DNA of 58,570 nt from Boletus sp. NGJ (GCA_019096195.1 JAGTXK010000048.1:1-58570); one strand, 5' to 3'; shown: positions 11,219-21,667, numbered from the stretch's first letter. Notes: generated by a model not told the origin, from the sequence alone. Numbers and translations: made by a program.

Positions 11219-11677
11219 AAAGATCTAAGTTATAAATTGTCAAAGACTATCAAGTCTAGCAACTCCCATCTCAATTAACGGAATTGAAACTGCCTATCAG
11301 AGGATAGGCCCTTGCTCTACGCACTGCACAGAATCAACCTTTCCCATCTCCTAGGAGAAGATCGAGAAGAAGAAGCTACACCATCACGGGCTTCTACTCC
11401 TATCTCCGATATGTCTTCATCAAGAAGGATCCCCGGGTCATCGTCCCATTACAACGACCCTCCCTCCCATACATTTCCAGATCAGCCCAGACGAACAGAT
11501 TTTCTAGGTGGTCTCTGCTCTCACACCGTGACCCCATCGGACGCTCCTATTCCACTACCAGCGTTCCAACCGGTCCCCATCTGAGTAGACTCACCCGACC
11601 CACTGTTCCCAAGCGGAAGATCTAGTCCCAACCTAGGAAATCCCCGGCCCAAAGAAGACACAGACGACAATGACGAT
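11219..11677 (+). other. leader of element C and possible Gag N-terminal extension
   Basis: Directly after the LTR the sequence AAAGATCTAAGTTATAAATT (11219-11238) occupies the primer-binding position. It does not begin with the TGG expected for a tRNA 3' end. From 11288 the gag frame is open upstream of the first shared ATG, with a Ser/Pro-rich reading (SSSRRIPGSSSHYNDPP, LPAFQPVPI), except for one TGA at 11582-11584. D has CAA at that place, so an ancestral CGA is possible. No ATG in this extension is shared with D, so I do not include it in the gag call. Confidence 0.5.
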
Positions 11678-12712
11678 ATGGTTGAAATCAAAGCTGCCCT
11701 GCCTGAGGAGTTCTCAGAGGAGACACATGATGCCAAGAGATGGCTCATGGCGATGGAAGGATATTTCCATCTAGGAGGCACAGAGAAGTTCACTGAGGAA
11801 GCCAAGAGGCTCATCCTGCTGAACTGGATGTCCAAGGGAAGAGGAAAAGTGTTTGCAGAAGCCTGGTTGACCAGGCTACTCGATGACACCGTGCCACTCA
11901 CAGACAAATCCTATAATGAAATCAAGAAAGCCTTCGCCCTCACCTTCACCCCCCATAACACCAGCAACCTAGCAATGGCAGATCTCGGGTCCCTCCGACA
12001 AAACACCAAGGACCCAAAGGGATTCGATAAATTCATATCCCAGTTTTCATTGCTAGTGGTCCGCTCGGAACTACAAGAATTCCATTCCATCCTCAAATTC
12101 TTCCTTAGGGGAATCGACCCAAGAATTGCCCGACAAATGATTAACAGCGAGATCTTCCAAAATGCCAAGAAAATGGAAGAAGTCTATGAAGTTGCTGCTA
12201 ACATCCACGGGGCATGGCAAAGAATCGAAGGAATACAGAAAGGACCCTTCGTGTCCTTTGAAAGAGGGCAAGGAAACCACCACAATCCGAACACGATGGA
12301 CATGGATAGGATAACGTTATCTCCACTCGAACGGGCCAAGTGGATGAGAGAGCAAAGATGCTTCATCTGCAACAAAACTGGGTGCAGTACCAGGAACCAC
12401 CCAGGATACTGGCCGGCTAGGAGAGAAGAATATAGGAAACCACAGAAAACGCACACTAGGATGGTCATCACGCAAGAAACACCACAGGATGCCCTGGACA
12501 AGTATTTCACAGAAGTCGCCAGAAATAACAGACAAGACACAGTTCTCAGAATGCTGCAAACAGTCTATGACATGGGACTGGATGAGCGAGGACTCGTTTT
12601 GGAACAAGTACACGAAGCTGCCGCACAGGAATGGGAAGAGAACATCAATTCTCTTGCCCTAGGACCTGCTACACAAGTTCCCCCTTCTCCCACAGATCAA
12701 ATGTCTTTTTAG
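11678..12712 (+). CDS. gag of element C
   Basis: The 344-residue open frame begins MVEIKAALPEEFSEETHDAK. It has a capsid-like helical region (residues about 10-180: DAKRWLMAMEGYFHLGG, KRLILLNWMSKGRGKVF, FALTFTPHNTSNLAMADLGS). A basic linker and one zinc knuckle near residue 225 follow, with C-x2-C-x4-C-x4-H ([14 protein letters not shown]) rather than the usual C-C-H-C order. The ATG chosen is the first one shared with D, giving the same 1035-bp length in both. The frame is intact here. The end overlaps the start of pol by about 80 bases in a different frame. The product would form the virus-like particle and bind element RNA. Confidence 0.88.
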   Translation: MVEIKAALPEEFSEETHDAKRWLMAMEGYFHLGGTEKFTEEAKRLILLNWMSKGRGKVFAEAWLTRLLDDTVPLTDKSYNEIKKAFALTFTPHNTSNLAMADLGSLRQNTKDPKGFDKFISQFSLLVVRSELQEFHSILKFFLRGIDPRIARQMINSEIFQNAKKMEEVYEVAANIHGAWQRIEGIQKGPFVSFERGQGNHHNPNTMDMDRITLSPLERAKWMREQRCFICNKTGCSTRNHPGYWPARREEYRKPQKTHTRMVITQETPQDALDKYFTEVARNNRQDTVLRMLQTVYDMGLDERGLVLEQVHEAAAQEWEENINSLALGPATQVPPSPTDQMSF

Positions 12713-15700
12713 GTGGAAGAGATGTACCAACGTCACCCTCTTCCTACACGATTGCACCTGTATTTATTTCTGGATTGAAGAGTAATTCTATTCGTATTCC
12801 TCTCTCGATCTGGAAGCAGGATGGCAAAATCGTTGGAACACAAGCCCTAATCGATAGTGGAGCAACTGGATGCTTCATTTCAAGACACACGGTGGAGAAG
12901 ATGGGGTTACCCACATGGAAGCTGGACCATCTGGTCCAAGCTTGGAACATCGATGGAACCCTAAACCGGTCAGAGACCATCCAGGAAAGAACCAACATTG
13001 TGTTGGATTACGGAGGCATACAAGAACAGCGGGATCTCTATGTCCTCAATTGCGGCAAGAATGAAGTCATTCTAGGATTTCCATGGCTCAGGGCAGTGAA
13101 CCCTGACATCAACTGGATGGAAGGACGGGTAACAATAGTGCCGTCTTCCTATCGGTGGACTCAAGGTGATCCACCAGGAACACTGGAACAGCAATACCTA
13201 CTGAGGTATCTGGAACACGACGAAAGAGAGTATGTACAAGACAGACTCTACGAAACCTTTCGCCACTGGACGCCCTTGCAATGGGCCAAGTTCTTCAATG
13301 CGCATGGGGATGTGCCAGAGTTTATCATCAAGCAAACTACTCTGTCCACCGAGATTGCCCAACAGGCACAGAAGAAAAAGAGCATGTTATCACACGCCTT
13401 CAAGGAGTATAAAGACGTCTTCATAGAGAAGACGATCACCAAACTACTCCTCTCCAGGCAGTACAACCACGCCATCGAGTTAAAAGACTCGTTTGTGCCA
13501 AAACGGGCCAAGGTGTACCCTCTTAACCCACTGGAACAACAGGCATGCCAGGAATTCATTGCCGAACACCTCAAAACTGGGAAGATATCCCCATCAAAAT
13601 CTCCCCAAGCCGCTCCCTTCTTCTTTGTGCAGAAGAAGGATGGGAAACTCTGCCCCTGCCAAGACTACTGATACCTTAACAGCCACATGATCAAGAACAC
13701 CTACCCCCTCCCCTTAATTTCCAACCTTCTGGACAAATTAAGGGGGTCGTCGATCTTTACCAAGTTTGACGTATGGTGGGGATATAACAACGTCTTGATC
13801 AAACCAGAAGATCGGTGGAAAGCGGCCTTTCTCACTCTGTTCAGGCTATTTGAGCCAAATGTCATGTTCTTCGGAATGTGCAATTCCCCGGCAACATTCC
13901 AAGCATTTATGGATGATCTCTTTGGAGATTATATCGTGGAGAGATGGTTGGTGATCTGTTGATTCATTCTTCAGATCAGGAAAACCACGACAAAAGGACA
14001 TGGAAGGTCCTAGAACACTTCCGACAGCATGAAATGTACCTCAAGTTAGAGAAGTGTACCTTCTCCGCCGAAGAGGTCGAATATCTCGGGATGATCGTAG
14101 GGAAGGACGGAGTCCAGATGGACCTGGTCAAACTCAATGCCATCAAACAGTGGACACCCCCGGTAAACGTAAAGGACGTACGGTCCTTTATTGGGTTCTG
14201 CAATTTCTACAGAAAGTTTATCCCCTCCTTTTCTGATATTGCACGTCCTTTGCTGGACCTCACAAAGCAAACGACAACTTGGTCTTGGGGACCACTTCAA
14301 GAAAGATCATTCAGAACCCTACAGACAGCCTTCACTAAGAAACCCGTCCTCGCCTTCCCAGATACTTCAAAGCCCTTCATCCTCATGACGGACGCCTCGC
14401 TTACGGCGTCAGGAGTGGTACTCATGCAACACAACGACAACAGAGATATGCAACCGTGTGGCTATCTCTCAGAAACGTTCTCTCCGGTAGAGAGAAATTA
14501 CGACATCTATGACAGGGAACTATTGGCTGTCATACGAGGTCTGAAAGAATGGCGACAGTACCTCCTTGGATCCCCTCATCCCGTAACAGTGTTAACCGAC
14601 CACAAGAACTTGATGTTCTTCAAGGAACCCTGCCAACTATTCCGATGACAAGCACGCTGGCTTTTGTTCCTCCAGGATTACGACATGGTCTACCAAGCCC
14701 TACCTGGAACAAAAATGGCCCCAGCAGACGCTCTATCTCGTCGGGATGAGATCGACACTTCCAAGGACAACGAAGATGTACAACTCCTCCCATCCAACAC
14801 ATTCAACCACCAAGTCCGACTAATCAACTTGGCTCTAGCCAAGAAGATTAAAGAGTCTGCACAAAAGGACCCATTGGTGCTCTCCGCCCTGGAATGTGTA
14901 GGACAAGGAGAACCTCTCTTCACCCAGTCCAACGTGGAAGACTGGACCTTTGACAATGGCAACCTCTACTATAAAAACCAAATGTATATCCCAGGCCCAG
15001 CAAGACAGGAGTTAGTCTCCTCTGTCCACTCCTCATTCGAGGGTGGACATGGAGGACACCTTCGCACCACCCAACTCCTCGCTAACGATTACTGGTGGCC
15101 AGGACTCACCACATTTGTTCGGAAATACGTCGCTGGTTGCGCCATTTGCCAGAGTAACAAGGTCCAGACACACCCTACAGTTCCCCCGGTCACCCCTCTA
15201 GCCTTCCAAGGACGCCGCCCCTTCCAAAATCTATCAGTGGATTTGATCACTGACCTACCCCCAGTGGGGGGTTTCGATTCAGTCATGGTCGTGGTCGACC
15301 ATGGGCTTAGTAAGGGGGTAATTCTTGCCCCTTGCATAAAAACGGTGGACACGGCTGGTATAGCCCGTCTTTTCTTTGAAAAAGTCTTCCTATGGTACGG
15401 TTTACACGACAAATTGGTTTCAGATCGTGGTCCACAATTCGCATCGGCATTTGCTCGGGAGCTAGCCAGACTCCTGAATTACGACATCGCCCTCTCCACT
15501 GCCTACCATCCACAGACCGATGGTGAAACGGAATGATACAACCAAGAACTAGAAACCTACCTACGGATATTTTGCGACGGCCAACCACAGAAGTGGTTGG
15601 AATTATTGCCTATGGCGGAGTTTGCTCACAACTCTGCAACACATTTGGTCACCAGAAAATCACCCTTCTCGCTAATCCTTGGATACGAACCCCGAGCATA

Positions 15701-16265
15701 TCCCCCTATCAGAAAAATGTTCCTACCTGCCTTGGAAGAAAGGCTCATTTTCCTGGAAGAAGCAAGAAAGGAAGCAGAAGCTGCGCACCAACTGGCATAG
15801 CTACAAATGAAGGAGAGAGTTCACTCTCGCTTCAAGCCCTGGAAACTCGGAGATAAGGTTTGGCTGGATGCCAAAAACCTAAAACTCCAAGTCACATCTC
15901 GAAAACTCTCCCCTAAACGAACAGGACCATTTGAAATCACTCAAGTAGTGTCCTCCATGGCATTCCGACTCAAGTTGCCGAAACAGTGGAAGATCCACAA
16001 CATGTTCCACGCATCCCTACTTTCCCCGTATCAGGAAACCACGGAACATGGTCCCAATTTCACTCAACCACCACCGGAACTTGTCAGAACAAACGAGGAG
16101 TACGAAGTGGACAGCATCATCAACCATCAGGGGAAACTGGGAAGAAGGCAGTACCTGACACACTGGAAAGGATACTCTGCAGCAGAACGAACTTGGGAAC
16201 CGGAAGCCAATCTTGGAAATGCCAAGAAGATTCTCTTGGAATATAAAAAGCGGCTCAGACTGTGA
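12631..16265 (+). pseudogene. pol of element C (PR-RT-RNaseH-IN-chromodomain), inactivated
   Basis: The frame lies one base back from gag (or two forward) and overlaps it. Domains in order are: aspartic protease with ALIDSGATGCFIS near residue 75; reverse transcriptase from PLNPLEQQACQEFI; RNase H with LMTDASLTASGVVLM; integrase with an HHCC finger (ending CAICQSNK) and DDE residues in VDLITDLP, SDRGPQF and HPQTDGETE; GPY/F; and chromodomain QYLTHWKGYSAAERTWEP near the end. Lesions are TGA at 13669-13671, TGA at 14646-14648, TGA at 15534-15536, TAG at 15798-15800, and a 13-bp deletion near 13956 that removes the YMDD motif and shifts the frame. Three of the stops replace CGA seen in D. With the deletion added back, its length equals D pol exactly (3648 bp). 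Confidence 0.93.
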
Positions 16266-16274
16266 GACCGTCTC

Positions 16275-16442
16275 ATACCCCAAGATAATACCTCCCTCCT
16301 CATTCTAATCGCCCGAGTATCCGCTGCTCTCACCCAAGCCCGCCTTCAGAAACAGTACCCAGATCTAGACATCCCAAAACACATTCGACAACACGAGTGT
16401 TTTTGCAAGATCAACTACTGCCCCTATCACCATAACTGGTAG
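16275..16442 (+). pseudogene. small post-pol ORF3a (element C copy), start codon lost
   Basis: 56 codons including the UAG stop, homologous to the B and D copies, with ALTQARLQKQYPDLDIPK in the middle and CFCKINYCPYHHNW at the end. The initiator position reads ATA where B, D and E have ATG. UAG at 16440-16442 is directly followed by the AUG of ORF3. The Cys/His cluster may bind zinc; function unknown. Confidence 0.6.
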
Positions 16443-17603
16443 ATGACTCTCGCCCCCCTCTCCGTACACCTCAACTGACTCTCCCCTATCCACCGATGGA
16501 ACCTCTATGCCGCTATCCTCGATGACCCCATTGCAGTTCAGACCTTACAGACCATCTTCTTCTTCTCCTGCGACGACTCACTCGTCCAACTCGTTGCCCT
16601 CTACTAATCTTACTCCACACTTCAATCCTTTCTCTCCCGGACCTATGGGAGCTTGGCAGGTCCCCATGACTCCAATGCCCAAAAGACCGCCGAAGAAGAA
16701 AGGCCAACGGAAGGGATCCTCGAGATTTGCGAACTTATTCTCGACCTCCTTTTCATCGAAGGGTTCAACTACTCCCTCGCCCTTCTACCCATCAACACCC
16801 ATGATCACCTCCTCCACCCCACCATCCTCTCCCTCTCGGAAGAGGAAAGTTGAATTTTCTTTGCCCCCTCGACAACTACCTTGTTCCCCCACCCCGTTCC
16901 CCCAAGACGAAACCCTTCCGTGGCGGAGCGACCCATGGAGAACCTCAATGGAGTCCGAAGCATTAACAGAGTTGATAGAAACTCTCCAGAGACACGGAGA
17001 GCCCAGTGCTCCAATGACACCATTGTTGCCTCCCCCTCCTCCATGAGTCCCAACCCCTCCTCCCAAGGAACCTCCTCAGTACCAATCCTCCCAGTTCCTC
17101 CCCCAGCCGTTTCCTGACCCACCAGAACCCTCCACCGACGAGGAGCAATGGTATTCTCAGTCGGCCTCCCCTCTTGCCCCAACGGCTGAGGTCTTCTCAA
17201 CACACTGGGGGACTCTACAACGAGAAGCCCTACTCCTTCCGCCATTCCCATTCCTGGGGCCACCACAGGCACCTCTCCTACCAGCCATTCCAACTCAATG
17301 GTTGGTAATCCCAATCCCCTGTCCAGCGCCAGATCGCCTCATTACCATCGAACTCCCCTCACCAGCATCCACTGCTACGAATGCGGACGTCAAGGTCACC
17401 TTCGGCCAGCCTGCCCCCAGTACCAATGCCCCTACTGTAGGGTGGTTGCCCCCAACCATCCACAGTATGCTTGCCCACAAAGAACTTGCACGTACTGTGG
17501 AGGACGAGGACATGGCTACCAGACGTGCCCTAGTCAGGGAGTCTTTGACGACTCCTGGGACCTTACCAACTACGAGGAGAATGAGGGAGATAGGAGTTCT
17601 TGA
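16443..17603 (+). pseudogene. post-pol ORF3 with three zinc knuckles (element C copy)
   Basis: 387 codons including the stop, identical in length to D. The N-terminal region (residues 1-140) carries NLYAAILDDPIAV and DSLVQLVALY-like segments and a helical block GFNYSLALLPINTHDHLLHP. A Pro/Ser-rich middle follows, then CYECGRQGHLRPAC, CPYCRVVAPNHPQYAC and CTYCGGRGHGYQTC, and an acidic tail. Stops in this copy include TGA where D has CGA (codon 12, and a stop near 17190). One TGA near 17115 is shared with D, but B has CAT at that place. The zinc knuckles argue for RNA or DNA binding. I recognise no enzyme motif, no signal peptide and no membrane segment, so it is not envelope-like. Confidence 0.75.
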
Positions 17604-17790
17604 GATGAAACTTCAAGACTATGAGGAGGGTAATGTTACGGTTACCGAAGGGGGTACATCTTTTCCCCTTCCCTCTCCCCCCATAGGCCTATGGGACAAC
17701 CTCTTTTTCGACTCTGACCAGGTATTCCCCCGCAACCTCAACTCGGGCATCGCCCCATTCGGAACTACCTTTCTAGGAAGTTACTCATAA
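16507..17790 (+). other. overlapping frame X across ORF3 and into the 3' LTR (candidate dual coding)
   Basis: A second plus-strand frame starts at ATG 16507 and stays open for 428 codons except for one TGA at 17044-17046, where D has CAA. It is Ser/Pro-rich (DPF SPGP-like block, KKKGQRKGSSRFANLFSTSF, then long proline runs, then MESEALTELIETLQRHGEP) and near its end reads EMKLQDYEEGNVTVTEGGTS across the polypurine tract. It stops 157 bases inside U3 with TTFLGSYS. D has the identical length. Whether it is translated is unknown. It could be a by-product of C-rich sequence, so I list it as a candidate only. Confidence 0.45.
17621..17633 (+). promoter_or_regulatory. polypurine tract of element C
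   Basis: ATGAGGAGGGTAA immediately before the 3' LTR start TGTTACG. Same position and nearly the same sequence in B, D and E. Confidence 0.88.
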
Positions 17791-18653
17791 CTCCCTTTTT
17801 AGGAACCTACCCATTTGGTATGGACACCACCTTCCTATTTCATTTATACATGCTTTCTTCCTTCTTGACCCGATCATTGACATTGCCTCCTTGGCTGTGT
17901 TCTCTCGCACACAGCCCAATATTCCTACCTTCCTATTTTGACTCATGCCTTGATCCACTTATAGTAATTTCTTGTCTGCGACTAGATATTACTATACTCG
18001 TCACGAAGCCTGCCCTAGAGGGGTAAGGCCTATAAATAGGGACGTGGGCCCTCCATGTAACCTTAACCTAGATCTACACTCCTTCCCGTGTAATCTACCA
18101 AGCCAGCTTCTCCCGCTTAAAGGTTCCACTTCACCTCAGAAGCCTTCTCCCGTGATCTGGAGGTGCTCGCCCTCGTGCTCGTGATCATCTTACTCATCAC
18201 TTCGCACTTGTGTGCCATCGCTGTTGTCGCCAGCTTCTAAAGCTTCAGCAACACAAACAACCAACAGAGGTTGGCTGTTGTCAGTCAGGACTCTGCCACT
18301 CACTAGACGGGATAAAGCCCGAGACTCCGCCATCGGCATTGAAGACTCCGCCATTCGATTATAGGCCCAGTAAGCCCTAGGAATCAGCTGATGGAAGGCA
18401 ACTGCTCCTAGGCCTGCACACCGGTCTGCCCCCTCCTTTGTGTAAGGATTGGGATTCCGTGGTAAATCTGAGACTCCGCCATCGGTCATAGAGGTAACAA
18501 GAGGACTCTACGTAAAGCTAGCAGTGGTCCCCAGTCAGAGGGTATTTGGGCCTCTGGAGGTTAAGTGATCTCTTCCTCAAGCCTGCTAGTCTGGTAATCC
18601 AACAGGTGTTGGGATTATACGGGAACGTGTCACCATTGTTACAAGGTGTAACA
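17634..18653 (+). repeat. 3' LTR of element C
   Basis: 1020 bp, TGTTACGGTTACC...GGTGTAACA, with TATAAATA at 18031-18038. It differs from the 5' LTR by scattered substitutions, many of them C/T or G/A. It is followed by AAAAC and then the interrupted B integrase. Confidence 0.95.
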
Positions 18654-18658
18654 AAAAC

Positions 18659-19493
18659 CTTTTCAAAGAAAAGACAGGCTATACTAGCTATGTCCACCAT
18701 TTTTGTGCAAGGGGCAAGAATTACCCCTTACTAAGCTCATGGTCAACCATGACCATGACTGAATCGAAGCCCTCCACTGAGGGCAGGTCAGTGATCAAGT
18801 CCACCAACAGATGTTGAAAAGGGTGGCGGCCCTCAAAAGCTAGGGGGGTGACCAGGGGAACCGTAGGGTGTGTTTGGACCTTGTTACTTTGACAGATGGC
18901 ATAACCAGCAACAAATTTGCGGACGAAAGTAGTAAGTCCAGGCCACCAATAGTCCTTGGCCAGGAGTTCAGTGGTGCAAAGGTATCCTCCATGTTCTTCT
19001 TTGAAGGAGGAATGAATGGAGGATACCAATTCCTGTCGGAACGGGCTGGGGACATACATCTGGTTTTTGAAGTAAAGGTTGCCATTGTCGAAGGTCCAGT
19101 CTTCCACTTTGGACCAGGTGAAGAGAGGTTCTCCTTTCGCCATATTTTGTACAGCCGAGAGTACCAGGGGGTCGCTTTGAGATGATCCCTTAATTTTCTC
19201 AGCTAGTGCCAGGTCAATCATTTATACTTGACAGTCAAATGCATTGGATGGGAGGAGTTGCACATCTTCATTGTCCTTGAAAGTGTTGATCTCATCTCAA
19301 TGAGATAGAGCATCAGCAGAAGCCATTTTTGTTTCAGATAAGGCTTTGTAGCACATATTGTAGTCCTGGAGGAACAAAAGCCATCTCGCCTGTCGTCGGG
19401 ATAGTTGGCAGGGTTCCTTAAAGAACATCAGGTTCTTGTGGTTGGTCAATACTGTAATGGGGTGGGGAGATCCAAGGAGGTATTGCCGCCATT
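18659..19493 (-). pseudogene. pol fragment of B: RNase H end to integrase core
   Basis: The minus-strand frames cover the end of RNase H and its connection to integrase, the HHCC finger region (SIHSSFKEEHGGYLCTTELL then the CAIC-like AICQSNKVQTHPT) and the first catalytic Asp block (LVDLITDLPSVEGFDSVMVM). In-frame stops separate them. The high-coordinate end CCATT (19489-19493) is duplicated after element D at 28023-28027; the low-coordinate end follows the duplicated AAAAC. Confidence 0.9.
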
Positions 19494-20540
19494 TGTTACG
19501 CCTTGTAACAATGGTGACACATTCCCGTATAATCCCAACACCTGTTGGATTACCAGACTAGCAGGCTTGAGGAAGAGATCACTTAACCTCCAGAGGCCCA
19601 AATACCCTCTGACTGGGGACCACTGCTAGCTTTAACATAGAGTCCTCTCGTTACCTCTACGACCGATGGCAGAGTCTCGGATTTACCACGGAATCTCAGC
19701 ACCTTCTCGTGGAGGTGGGAGTAGACCGGTGCGCAGGCCTAGGAAGAGTAGCCTTCCGTCTGCTGGTTCCTAGGACTTACTGGGCCTATAATCGAATGGC
19801 GGAGTCTTCGATGCTGATGGTGGAGTCTCAGGCTTCGTGAGTGCCGGTGGCGGAGTCCCAGTCTTGCTGGGTCAGTGGCGGAGTCCTGACCGATGACGAC
19901 CAACCTCTGTTGGTCGTTGGAGTTGCCAAAGCTTTAGAAGTGGGGGACGGCAACGACGGCGCACAAGTGTGAAGTGATGAGTAAGATGATCACGAGCACG
20001 AGGGCGAGCACCTCCAGATCATGGGAGAAGGCTTCTGAGGTGAAGTGGAACCTTTAAGCGGGAGAAGCTGGCTTGGTAGATTACACGGGAAGGAGTGTAG
20101 ATCTAGGTTAAGGTTACATGGAGGGCCCACGTCCCTATTTATAGGCCTTACCCCTCTAGGGCAGGCTTCGTGACGAGTATAGTAATATCTAGTCGCAGAC
20201 AAGAAATTACTATAAGTGGATCAAGGCATGAGTCAAAATAGGAAGGTAGGAATATTGGGCTGTGTGCGAGAGAACACAGCCAAGGAGGCAATGTCAATGA
20301 TCGGGTCAAGAAGGAAGAAAGCATGTATCAATGAAATAGGAAGGTGGTGTCCATACCAAATGGGTAGGTTCCTAAAAAGGGAGTTATGAGTAACTTCCTA
20401 GAAAGGTAGTTCCGAATGGGGCGATGCCCGAGTTGAGGTTGCGGGGGAATCCCTGGTCAGAGTCGAAAAAGAGGTTGTCCCATAGGCCTATGGGGGGAGA
20501 GGGAAGGGGAAAAGATGTACCCCCTTCGGTAACCGTAACA
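19494..20540 (-). repeat. 3' LTR of element D
   Basis: 1047 bp, starting TGTTACGCCTTG on the plus strand and ending ACCGTAACA. The minus strand carries a TATAAATAGGG box around + 20135-20142. The inner edge abuts the polypurine tract (20541-20553). Confidence 0.94.
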
Positions 20541-21667
20541 TTACCCTCCTCATAGTCTTGAAGTTTCATCTCAAGAACTCCTATCTCCCTCATTCTCCTC
20601 ATAGTTGGTAAGGTCCCAGGAGTCATCAAAGACTCCCTGGCTAGGATAGGTCTGGTATCCATGTCCGTGTCCTCCACAGTATGTGCAAGTTCTTTGTGGG
20701 CAAGCATACTGTGGATGGTTGGGGGCAACCACCCTACAGTAGGGGCATCGGTACTGGGGGCAGGCTGGCCGAAGGTGACCTTGACGTCCGCATTCGTAGC
20801 AGCAGATGCCGGTGAGAGGAGCTCGATGGTTATGAGGCAATCCGGCGCTGGGCAAGGGATTGGGATTACTAGCCATTGGGTCGGAATGGCTGGTAGGAGA
20901 GGTGCCTGCGGCGGCCCCAGGAATGGGAATGGCGGAAGGAGTAGGGCTTCTCGTTGTAGAGTCCCCCAGTGTGTGGAAAAGACCTCGGTTGTTGGGGTGA
21001 GAGGGAAGGCTGACCGAGAACACCATGGCTCCTCGTCGGCAGAGGGTTCTGGTGGGTCAGGAAATGGCTGGGGGAGGAACTGCGAGGATTGGTACTGGGG
21101 TGGTTCCTTGAGAGGAGGGGTTGGGACTTGTGGAGGAGGGGGAGGCAACAATGGTGTCGTTGGAGGACTGGGCTCTCTGTGTTTCTGGAGAGTTTCTATC
21201 AACTCCATTAGTGCTTCTGACTCCATTGAGGTTCTTCATGGGTCACTCCGCCACGGAAGGGTTTCGTCTCGGGGGAATGGGGTAGGAGGGCATGGCGGTT
21301 GTAGAGGGGGCAAAGAAAATGCAACTTTCTTCTTCCGAGAGGGAGAGGATGGTGGGGTGGAGGAGGCGATCATGGGTGTTGATGGGTAAAAGGGCGAGGG
21401 AGTAGTTGAACCCCTCGATGAAAAGGAGGTCGAGAACAAGTTCGCGAATCTCGAGGATTCCTTCCGTTGGCCTTTCTTCTTCGACCGTCTGTTGGGCATT
21501 GGAGTCATGGGGACTTGCCGAGTTCCCATAGGTCCTGGAGAGAAGGGATCGAAGTGAGGAGTAGGATCTATAGAGGGCGACGAGCTGGACAAGAGAGTCA
21601 TCGCAGGAGAAGAAGGGGATGGTCTGAAGGATCCGAACTGCAATGGGGTCGTCAAGGATGGCGGCAT
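20384..21667 (-). other. overlapping frame X, element D copy
   Basis: 428 codons from ATG 21667 to a stop inside U3 of the 3' LTR, the same length as in C. One in-frame TGA occurs at 21236-21238, where C has TGG. The uninterrupted 280-residue end part starts MESEALMELIETLQKHREP, is proline-rich, and passes through the polypurine tract (LQDYEEGNVTVTEGG) to TTFLGSYS. It overlaps the zinc-knuckle frame over most of its length. Translation is unproven. Confidence 0.45.
20541..20553 (-). promoter_or_regulatory. polypurine tract of element D
   Basis: Sense-strand ATGAGGAGGGTAA directly next to the LTR start. Needed for plus-strand priming. Confidence 0.88.

Larger units (their letters stand above)
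10201..18653 (+). mobile_element. complete Ty3/gypsy chromovirus C, plus strand, inserted in B
   Basis: This 8453-bp element has two LTRs (1018 and 1020 bp), a polypurine tract, gag, pol and the post-pol module, and is flanked by AAAAC on both sides (10196-10200 and 18654-18658). It lies in opposite orientation to B and D. Pol is dead: it has four in-frame stops, a 13-bp deletion that removes the reverse transcriptase active-site motif, and a gag leader stop. The two LTRs differ at scattered single positions, so insertion is not very recent. Removing C restores the B integrase sequence. Confidence 0.96.

Noticed and set aside
11521-12613. Several minus-strand frames of 85-128 residues opposite gag of C
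   Set aside because: They are mirror frames of the gag coding strand, without motifs.
12631-12712. Canonical -1 slippery heptamer in the gag-pol overlap
   Set aside because: TCTTTTTAG and the CCCCCT run do not fit X-XXY-YYZ in the gag register.
16275-17633. Post-pol module as an envelope gene
   Set aside because: No signal peptide, no membrane segment and no glycoprotein features; zinc knuckles point to nucleic-acid binding.
20661-21389. A 242-residue Gly/Arg/Ser-rich plus-strand frame in element D
   Set aside because: It is antisense to ORF3 and mirrors its Pro/Ser-rich composition; no conserved equivalent of the same length in C or B.
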